DNA from: Dentipellis sp. KUC8613
Taxonomy: Eukaryota > Basidiomycota > Agaricomycetes > Russulales > Hericiaceae
NCBI GenBank assembly: GCA_002286715.1
Contig: NSJX01000008.1
Coordinates: 583,630-647,629, forward strand
Direction of reading: 5' to 3'
DNA: 64,000 nt
The first letter of the stretch is position 1. Every line of letters begins with the position of its first letter. Below are positions 55,008 to 64,000 of the stretch, piece after piece. Both the position numbers and the translations under genes were made by a program. Below the pieces are notes generated by a model. It was not told where the DNA came from and did not search any database. It worked only from the letters and a program-made list of their open reading frames with translations.

Positions 55008-56794
55008 GGTGTGTGTGTGTTATGTGCTGCTGAGGTGTCGCGAAGGGTAGGGGGTGAGGGTGCGGGGCAGGCGGTGGTGCATGTGGTGGTGACACTGAGC
55101 TGGTGCCAGGTCCAACTGCTTCCTCGCTTCCGATAGCCTGGGCTCACGTGACTGGCGCGTACAATATACAAGTTCGATGCAGGCGTCGGCTCTGCCAGTG
55201 GCAGCTCAGCGGCATGGCATTGGAAACAAGAAAAAAATATGACGATGTGTACGGTTATACGACAAATTCTGGTTATAATTTTCAAGAGAAAGGACGGTTC
55301 TTCGCTTTCCGACACCCTTCCGAACACAACTCATCCTGATGATCAGTCACTACTTGGTCCTTCGGCCTCTCTATCCTCGCAATTTCAATTCAGAGAAATG
55401 GAACCCAAGCTTGAGAGCTTCTCCAACAGTCACCCCACATGTCTTGATGTCCCCTTGGAACATTGGGATCACCCCAGTGCGGCATATCTGCAGCTGGGTT
55501 TTGGTTGAAGCCTAGCGTCCTAGGTCCGGGTGCGACGATTCGGAATTCGGCATGTGCGTGAGCAGTTTGGGGCTGGTGCTGTTGGAGATGGTCGGAGAAA
55601 GCTTCTGGGAAGGAGGCTTCCAGCCTAGCTATGGATGCTGGCTGTTGATTATTCAGTCGGGACAGTAAGGTACAGGAATGGATGAGAAGAGACGTACTCA
55701 TGTATGCGGAAACCCCTCCTCTGAGATTAGATGAATGGGTTGGGTCCATCGTACTCGGAGACACTTACTGTCTAGTCTCACCGCAACTGGAATCCTACAC
55801 TCGTTCGTAGCTGATGAGCTCCCCCATCTGCGATTTCCGAGGCCTCCAAATACGGTGCCCAGTATTGCCAATACTAGGTAACCAAAGAAGTCAAAGAAAG
55901 AACGTGCTTACCATGCACTCCACGATGGGTCGATGGCACAAGTTTACATTCCCGACCATCTATCTGTCAGTCCGACTGGCCTAATCGGCGGTAGCTCCAG
56001 GGGTATTATCACCACTGCCTGTGTTGGGACCCGATCGAATCACCGAGATGAACGACCGTTCTAGCAGAACATGCTGGATATATGCAGTAGGACGCACGCT
56101 TGTTTGATTGATGTGCGCATCGAGGACCGACGATGGTAGGATCGGAATGAGTCGGATACTAATTTGAAAGTATGAGTCTGCTCGAGCATGAAGACCAAGG
56201 TTGCCGGGTTATGAGTTCCACGACCTGTGTAGGTTCATATCTAGAAATGAAGCATGTTGCGTCGTTTCTCCGAGGGTTTATGAGATAGGTTTGCGTTGGC
56301 GATTAGATTGATCAGCCTAGTGTATATGTAGATAGATCCGCATATGAGCCGTCATTCGTTTCATTTGAGTCAGACAGTCCATTTCCCTGAGAATGTAAGT
56401 GGTAATGGAGGGATATGAGATGAACATATACATGAATAAAAGGAGGGGATGTCGATTGAACCCTACAAGAGTTGTTACCAATGTATTCAATGTAGCCGCT
56501 GTGGCCTATCGAAAAGGCGGTTGGTCAGAAACTGTGGCTGCATGATAAAGACCGACCCTGAAAACTGTGTCACGTAGAGAAAATCAGCTCTAATAGACGA
56601 TGCGGCAAATTGAAAGATGGTTTCTGAGTCAGTTGTAGGTCGAAGAGAGCTCCGAGGTCGCCGCGTTACAAGTTGTAGGACGGTCACAGCTGCTGTATAT
56701 CGCGTCACCGCGCGCCTAAACGCGTCTACACCAACTACTAGCAACGTCTCCTTTGCGCAGTCCTCCGACCTAAAGTCCACCAGCGGGCTCAGCC
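55008..56794. other. Intergenic region between divergent SYS1 and aminopeptidase genes
   Basis: Promoter region for both neighbours, about 1.8 kb. It is AT-richer than flanking exons and has a (GT)n run near 55010-55020. No supported frame, TATA box or repeat family. Confidence 0.45.
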
Positions 56795-59700
56795 ATGCCT
56801 CCCGCAGAGTACAACCCTCTGCAGCAGGATGAGGAAAACGACGCGAACTCCGGCGACGTGACCGACACCATCACACGATCCGCACAGCGCCAGCCTCGGC
56901 CGGCGGTCTACTACGAGGACGGGCCGTTCGACCCCCCAAGCTCGGACGACGAGTCCGACGTGCTGCTCGAGAAGCCACTGACGCGCCGGACGGCGGGCGA
57001 TGCGGAGCGAGGGCGGACGGTCGAGGAGGAGGCTGAGGACGCGGGGCTGATCGTCGGTGGTCGGAGGGTACGTACCGCGCACATCTCATTTTGCGTCTCG
57101 GGTAGCCGTTCATGTGGATCGCCTGTTGTGTAGGGATGGTCGTCCGTGCGGTGGCTTGTCATATGCTTGGGCGTGCTCGTGGCCTTAGCGGCCGTCATTG
57201 GCCTGTTCGCGGGCCTTTCCTACCGCGAGGCGAAGCAGGTGGTGCATGGAGACGAGCATATCACGATGGACCATATCTTCAATGGCACCTTCGCTGTCGA
57301 CCGGACGAGCGTGAACTGGGTTCCGGAAGGTATGTGCCCTCGAACCCCGAGATACTCGCACCGTGCATCGTGGTGACCCATATCTCGGTCTAGCCGGCGA
57401 TGGCGTATTCTCCGTCCTGCAGGACGAGCATATCGTCCTCGTGGACCTGAAGAGCAACACGAGCACGCCCCTCGTCGCGCTCGACCAAGTGAAAGACGTA
57501 CGTCCTCCGCGCGCCCGCTTAGCCCGCACGCACACGACATGACGCACCGTGCCCCGCGCACACAGGAACGCGGGAAAAGGCTGGGCTTCGCCAGCTGGAA
57601 GCTCTCTCCTGATATGAAATACATGCTCGTCAAGGCTGATATCCTCAAGGTGTGTCGGATACCGCATCCCATATTACGTCCGCCGTGCGGGTGCGCTGAC
57701 AGAGGCGTGCACGCGACAGCAATGGCGGTGGTCCCGGTTCGGCAACTACTATGTCCACAACCTCGAGACGAACACCACGGAGCCGCTCACGCCCCCCTCG
57801 CATCCGCCGGTGACCGCGTACGCGACTTGGGCCCCGACGGGAGAGGGCATTGCCTATGTCGCCGAGAACGACCTCTACGTCGTCTCTTCGCCTGCGTGCG
57901 TGCCCACCTTGTTCGGACCCACGAGTGGACATTCGGTGTGCTAACTGGCTGATTCGAACGACTTTAGGGCCCTGCATACCCCCATCCGCATCACCAGCTC
58001 GGGCAATGCGTCGCTCTTCCACGGCGTGCCCGACTGGGTGTACGAAGAGGAGGTGTTCTCCGCGGACTTCGCGCTCTGGTGGGCGCCCGACGCGTCCAAG
58101 GTCGCGTTCCTCGCGTTCGACGAGACGGACGTGGACGAGTTCACGTTCCCGATCTACAACCCCACGGACGACGCCGACGCCGTCATCCCGTACACCGAGG
58201 AGGTGACCATGAAGTACCCCAAGCCCGGGTACAACAACCCGCTCGTGTCGGTGCATGTGTTCGACCTCGGCGCGCACACGCGCGAGGGCGCCGCCGCGGC
58301 CGCCGCGGACGAGTTCACGCTCGAGCTCGACTGGGACGGCCGCCAGGCGGCGAACAACAGCGTCGTGACGGAGGTCGCGTGGGTGGGGAACAACAGCCTG
58401 CTTGTGAGGGAGAGCAACAGGAACGCGGACGAGGGCAGCGTGGTGTTCTTCGATTTGGAGGATACGCGTGCGGTGGGTAAATCGGTGGGGAGGGTCGTGA
58501 GGAAGCTGGGCAAGAACGGTGAGCAGGGCGACGACGGGTGGATTGATGCTGGGCAGACGATTTATCCTCTGCCTGCGAGTGCCGCACCGGGCGGCGTGCC
58601 TGCGTATCTCGACATCGTGCCCACGAAGGAGGGCTTCAATCATATCGCGCTGTTCAGCCCTGTCAACTCGAGCACGCCCCAGTTCCTGACCTCGGGCGAG
58701 TGGGAGGTGACGGATGGCGTGCAGGCGGTGAACGCAAAGGACAAACTTGTGTACGCATTTTCTCGTCATTTTCTTGATTATTTGGAGGGCTCTGACGCCG
58801 TGCAGCTATTTCCAAGCCGCGAATCCGTCGTCCGTGGAGAGGCATATTTATTCTGTGCAATTGCCTGGTACAGAGTCGCAGGAGAAACAGGATGCCCCGA
58901 AGGCGCTGACAGACACGTCGGCCCCAAGTTGGTACTCCGCGAGTTTCTCCCCCGAAGGAGGATTCTACCTCCTTAACTACGACGGGCCCAATATCCCCTG
59001 GCAAAGGGTCGTTACGACAAATGGCAGCGGTACGCCTACGTTCCAAAATAACTCGAAACACCCCCCATCTGATCATGTCGCGCCCCACCGCTCGCAGACC
59101 TGAATTACGTGCTGACTGATAATTCCCGCCTCAACGAGACTTGGAACCGTTTCGAGGCGCCCATCATCCAGCACTCCACAATCACGGTTGACGGCTACGG
59201 TGCGTCCATCCGAAACGTCTGAGCGCCGGGCGGACATGAACGCGGACATAGAGCTGAACACCGTCGAAATCCGGCCGCCGCACATGGACGACTCCGGGCG
59301 CACCAAGTACCCAGTCCTCTTCCACGTGTGAGCATCTATCTGCGTGGCGCACGGGGCACGCGAAGCGGCTGACGTCTCCGCGCAATTAGGTATGGCGGCC
59401 CTGGCTCGCAGACGGTCAGCATGCGCTTTAACCGCGATTGGGACCACTATGCCGCGTGCGCGCTGCAGTACATCGTCGTGTCCGTCGACGGCCGGGGCAC
59501 CGGCTTCAAGGGCAGGCAGCTGCGCAACCCCGTGAAGAACAATCTCGGCTGGTGGGAGGTGGAGGATCAGATTGCCGCTGCACGGTACGCCGGTTCGTGA
59601 TGCGCGCTCTGAAGCTTATGCCCATGCGGCGTTTCGCCCCGCAGGATATGGGCGGCAAGGGATTATGTGGACCCGAAGCGGATCGGCATTTGGGGCTGGG

Positions 59701-60303
59701 TGCGTCGCGCCTCGGCATCGCGGATCGTGCTGATCGTCTGAGCCTGCGTGCAGTCCTATGGCGGATTCATGAGCTCCAAGGTGGTGGAGAAGGACGCGGG
59801 GATACATTCGCTCGCGATGGCGGTCGCGGTGCGTCGTTGATCCCATATTGATGGTCGTGCGGTCAGGTGTGCTCACGCGCTTCGCGCGCCCGCAGCCCGT
59901 TACGAGCTGGCGACTGTATGGTGAGTGCGCGTCCGTGTCGGGGGCGCCTGCGTGCTGATCGCAGATTGCGTGTGTAGACTCGATATACACCGAGCGCTAC
60001 ATGAATGTGCCAGACGCGAACCCGGGCGGGTACGTGAACGCGTCGGTGACGAACGTTACCGCGTTCGACAGCGTGGACTTCCTGCTCGCGCACGGGAGCG
60101 GGGACGACAACGTGCACTTTGCGAACTCGGCGCATCTGCTGGACATGTTCACCAAGGCGAGCGTGCGCAAGTTCAGATTCAGGATGTTCACGGACAGCGA
60201 CCACGGCATCAACAAGCGCGGGGCGTACCGGGAGCTGTTTGAGTACTTGACAGGGTTTGTGGTCGAGAAGTGGGGCAAGGGAGGTCGGAGGCGGGGTTGG
60301 TGA
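56795..60303 (+). CDS. Dipeptidyl aminopeptidase, DPP IV family (S9B), type II membrane protein
   Basis: Serine exopeptidase that removes X-Pro/X-Ala dipeptides; fungal relatives (Ste13/Dap2/DapB type) act in the Golgi or vacuole. About 14 exons, roughly 900 residues. An acidic cytosolic N-terminus is followed by one anchor: [20 protein letters not shown]. The beta-propeller begins [11 protein letters not shown] and includes [28 protein letters not shown] and [20 protein letters not shown], where VYEEE holds the conserved Glu pair that binds the substrate amino terminus. The catalytic domain has [28 protein letters not shown], the nucleophile in [14 protein letters not shown], the Asp in [13 protein letters not shown] and the His in [10 protein letters not shown]. 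All triad residues are present, and several N-glycosylation sites (NST, NTT, NAS, NSS) suit the lumenal side. Start and stop fit the family. Confidence 0.92.
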
Positions 60304-63300
60304 GGGGCGTATACGAGATTGCTCCGTGTACGTGCGATGACGGTATTCAGGAAAGGATGGAACTCCGAAAATTGACATCGTTGCGTGATGATCAGCGAGA
60401 CAGGCGAGTTTGGCTCTGACGAACAGAGCGGCAGGCTGCCCGGGTCATCGTAGGGAACGAGGGTTATGGTAATGCAAAGAGTCAAGAAAGCGTTTCAAGT
60501 TAGAGGCGTGGGCCTGGTAAAGACGTTCCCACGTACCTCCCTTTGTAGCTGGGCTCGTCTAATTTGACCCATGGAAGTATACATTGCCATATACATTGCC
60601 ACTCCATACTCGGCCCACTTCTCCCAGCTACAGCCGCCTTCTCCATTCGATTGATTCTGTCGGCGTCATTCTTCCTTTGATTGAGAAGTATGCATTTCGA
60701 CGTTCTCAAACGAAGGAGTCAGATGGCGAATGCGAGGTACGCGATATGCTATTTAGATATTTCAGAATTTATGCTGACGATGCATACTTAAGCTTTACTC
60801 AGAGCATCTAGTAGACTTTCAGCCAGCTTTCGTCGTTGCAACAACGTCTGTCCATGGAATTGATCGCATCGGCTGCTAGTCGGACAAGTCTGAGCCCACC
60901 AAGTAGGAAGGGCTCGCCAAGATTCAGCGGCATGGCTTGGCGCAGTAGCAGGACATCAGAAACCAGATTGTCTAAGAATGCACCGTCGGTACGCTGGGAA
61001 TGAGCATGTACGGTGCTTAAGAGCCTTGCGCGGACATACAACGGGATCGAGCCACTAGGCTAAAGCCGAGGGGTGGTACGCACCGTTGAAAAATCGGTTT
61101 CGCAAGCTGGAGAAAGGGCACTACAGAGGTGACGCAGTCCCATGCGTGGTGGACCTCCTGTGGTGAGCCGCTAAACATCATGCAACGTGTAGTATTTATT
61201 GAGTGACTTCCGTAGAATGAGGATGCTTATATTCTATGTCGTAAGCTCCGCACGCTGTCTACATCTCTCGGCAGGAAAACGTAGACGCTCCAAGAGACGC
61301 GTCCGAAGGCTGTGGAGGGTGCGGGTGCAAAGTAAGCTCTGGCCCGCGATGTGGTACGCCGCAGCTGGTCGTCGTAATCGAGCGAGTCCGGAAAGCACTG
61401 GATCGACGTCAGTGACCATGTATCTGTGTTGGGGGAAGACCGTGACTGTTCACCACGTACAATGTCTATCTGAATTGTGCCGGCGAGCGAGCGACCCGTC
61501 ACTTGGTGATGCTAGGACCTGGAGTACGTGCGCGATGCTCAGAAATCAGGCTCAAGGATGCTGAATCTGGGAGGCTCGGATGTCTTCTTGGTTGCCGAGT
61601 GAGAACCAGATTCGCCAGTGTCCTTGTGGGTAGAGGAAAGCCATGAGAGTTTATCCACGAGGAGTGGACCATAGGCTCGTATCCGAGATAACACGTGGCT
61701 GCGTCAAAGGGCGGTCAAGACGAGAACGAAGAGCTCTGGACCATCGAAGAATGTCATCGGACTAGATGACACCAAGTCCGGTGACACCAACGCGTTAGAA
61801 AAATAAATGCCGAAGTCCGGCCAAATGCGTAAGGCCCATCGCGCAGAAAGGCGTATGTACCTGGGTTACTGGGTTCCAGGCCACACGTAAGATGTATCCG
61901 CTGCTCAACCTCTAGTCTTGAAAGCCCACGATCCCCATTTGAGCTTTGCGCGATCTCGGAGGGTGTTCAAGAAGCCGTTATTTCGCTGTGAATCAGTGTG
62001 GAGTTACTGCTGAAAGGGATGTCAATGATGTTTTGGATTGGATTTTGGGACATGGTTCAAAGGCATGCCAACGCAAAGCTATGAATGGATGCCTAGAAAA
62101 TTGAGGGAGTTTGCTGCAGCTCGAAATGATAGCTGCTGAGTCCGAAGCAGAGCTTCTGAAGTACTTAGCCTAAAAACACTGTCATTTATTATGAGCCGGG
62201 TGCAGCTACGAGCACGTACCTTGTCTACTCTGATGCTCATGAGTCTAGTACTACGAGTAGAATTCTGAGTCAACTCGAATTCAACGTGGCTGGGTCCAAC
62301 CAAAGCGTTGGCGCGGATACTGCAATCGGAGTTCATGTGACTCGCAGCCCTTCCTATTCGAGTTGACTTCGAGCCAAAAAGCAGTGTTTTTGCTCGCCGT
62401 TGCCTAGACCGTGCTTGTTTTGAGTACAATCTCGGACAGGATAGGCGAGATCGACGCTGTCATGTACGGGACTAGGACAAAGGTTTTCAGCTCTCGGAGA
62501 GCACTGAGCACGGTGCTGGTCGTGTACACAATTTAGAATTAGTGTACAGGACGCTTCCAGGATCTGCGAGACTTGCCCTTTGTGAGTCGAGAGTTTTGGA
62601 GTCTTCCAGGACTCGAGATACCTGCCCGATACCGCGAATGTTGTCTCCCCGGATTCCCAGCCCTATGGGTATCCGACCCACCATCGCCCTTACCCGAGGA
62701 AGGGCGTAGTGTTTGAGCCTGACAAGCCTCGTCGGCTCGGCTCCCTAGATAAACTTGCGAGCATCCGGGGTGTGCCTGTCGAGACCGTGCAGGAAGGAAT
62801 GTTGACGGTATTTCTCTCCATGCACGCGCTAGTCCATGGCTGGGCAAACACCGCTGTCCGCCGCGGCAAGAATGCGGGTAATGGCCGAACGTTTAGAGTA
62901 TAGCCTTCGTTGCAACGCAAATGACTTACGGATCTATTGATGTCGATGCTGACCATTCGCAACCTCTTGAATCTACCTGTAGCGCCACGGTCCAAGACGG
63001 TCAATTACATTCCATGGTTAGCTTATGAGGCCGTACTTAGCTCGACAAGTAGTGCGAGCTCGCGAAAGCGCCTAGCGATCTATCAGAAGAACGCAAACGT
63101 TCATTGCTACAGTTGAAGAAGTCATATTTGCAGAGATAGATGCAAAGTTCCGTTCGGAAAGTGCATGCTAGATAATACTAAATGAAGAATGTTAGAATAA
63201 ATTAGGGCGTGTATTGATTGTTCCCTATAGTTGTCACGCATCATTCAAAGCTCACCTGTTCCGTGCTTAGAGCGGCCCCGGCTCGTTTATTGGTTCCTCG

Positions 63301-63795
63301 GTCCCGTTCCAGTTGCGGCCGCTGGGTTGACTGTATACATCACTGTTGTTGTAGCATTCCGCGAGAATGGTCCCTATACAGCCTACCCGCAGCATTGAAA
63401 GGTTAGTAACCCGGGCCCAGTCGCCTGATTTCGGTCTCACGACTCGGTCTGGCTCGCGTCTAATTCCCGAGGAGCAGTATCTCCGCCGCTGTTGCGAAGC
63501 CTGGAGATGCTTTCCGCTGGTTTCCTTGTGACCACGCGTGAGGTGGTCGCCAATGGACTGTTGCTCTATGACATTCGCTGTGAGACTGTGAGACTGTGAG
63601 ACTGTGATTGCAGCTGTGAAAGGAACATGGGCCGGAGCTGTTGGAGGAGGCTGGACCAAAGCCGGCCAAAGGGGCAGAAATCAGCAGCGGGCGTCGAGTG
63701 GTCTGGATCGCGGCGTCCGCTGGGGCCTAGCTCCTGACGAGCTATACTTAACGACGAGTCCCGGCTTGCGCGCGTCACTGACAACGCCCTCCACA
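60304..63795. other. Long intergenic region
   Basis: About 3.5 kb with no supported gene. The plus strand at about 62610-62903 stays open and reads FEPDKPRRLGSLDKLASIRG, but neither codon pattern nor splice sites extend it. A triplicated GAGACTGT unit lies at 63583-63606. Confidence 0.45.
63743..63750 (+). promoter_or_regulatory. Possible TATA element of the terminal gene
   Basis: TATACTTA lies about 50 bases before the ATG at 63796. Confidence 0.3.
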
Positions 63796-64000
63796 ATGTT
63801 CACCCCACCTGTCGGCTACTTTGCGCTGCCATCGCGCACCGTGGGCCCGCCACCGACGAGGTCGACCAACGGACGCAACGAGCGGCGGGGACGGAAACGG
63901 CCGCGGGGCTTGTGGCGCGCTCGCCAACCCTCGGCGTCGGCTGCTTACGTGTACGGCGCTGGCTCTCGTGGCAATTCCGCGTCCGCCGTCGACTCCGATT
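63796..64000 (+). CDS. Partial gene of unknown function (runs off the window)
   Basis: An uninterrupted frame starts MFTPPVGYFALPSRTVGPPP and continues to the last base. It has a strongly basic patch (NERRGRKRPRGLWRARQ) that could be a nuclear signal, then Ser/Ala/Gly-rich text. High GC and steady codon use suggest real coding sequence, but 68 codons do not show a domain. Confidence 0.45.
   Translation, partial: MFTPPVGYFALPSRTVGPPPTRSTNGRNERRGRKRPRGLWRARQPSASAAYVYGAGSRGNSASAVDSD

Noticed and set aside
62709..62903. 64-codon plus-strand frame (FEPDKPRRLGSLDK...)
   Set aside because: Composition is acceptable, but there is no extension, splice support or recognised family.
1..64000. CRISPR array, prophage or bacterial-type operon
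   Set aside because: No spaced direct repeats of that type; spliced genes throughout show a eukaryotic nuclear genome.

Overview
The window is nuclear DNA of a filamentous basidiomycete, probably an Agaricomycete and perhaps a polypore. Genes are packed with short (about 45-110 nt) introns, exons are GC-rich, and orthologues of fungal housekeeping genes (SYS1, VPS1, ATP4, YTP1, Clr2, a DUF1977 J-protein) sit beside expanded F-box families typical of mushroom-forming fungi. No operons, CRISPR arrays, rRNA, convincing tRNA or intact transposons were seen. All gene models were built by hand from splice-site grammar, frame continuity and family resemblance; no database search was run.

Layout. 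1-7 kb: the 3' part of a Clr2-like heterochromatin silencing factor (+), an ER-type DnaJ protein (-) and a kinase-fold protein that lacks both catalytic aspartates (+). 7.7-29.4 kb is an accessory, duplication-rich block. It holds two head-to-head F-box paralogues with identical exon structure around an SDR oxidoreductase, then two genes of an unrecognised family (one copy of a ~185-residue domain in the first, two copies in the second), a third and a fourth F-box gene, a YTP1-like membrane protein, and two decayed F-box relics.

32.5-35 kb: an HSF-type transcription factor flanked by about 3-4 kb of non-coding sequence on each side. 39-41.4 kb: a divergent pair, a small coiled-coil protein with some INO80F character (-) and a BRCT-domain nuclear protein (+). 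41.8-46.4 kb: ATP4 (mitochondrial ATP synthase subunit b) and VPS1 (dynamin-like GTPase). 47.3-50.7 kb: a BCS1-like AAA ATPase with about 22 exons, including four successive exons of exactly 24 nt. 54-55 kb: SYS1 (Golgi membrane protein). 56.8-60.3 kb: a dipeptidyl aminopeptidase of the DPP IV family. A new gene begins at 63.8 kb and runs off the window.

The core genes serve separate cell functions (silencing, ER chaperoning, Golgi targeting, vacuolar and peroxisomal fission, respiration) and do not form a pathway. The most unusual items are the unrecognised duplicated domain family at 15.7-19.7 kb, the serial 24-nt microexons of the BCS1-like gene, the inverted F-box pair, the F-box relic with two tryptophan codons turned into TAG, and three likely GC-AG introns.
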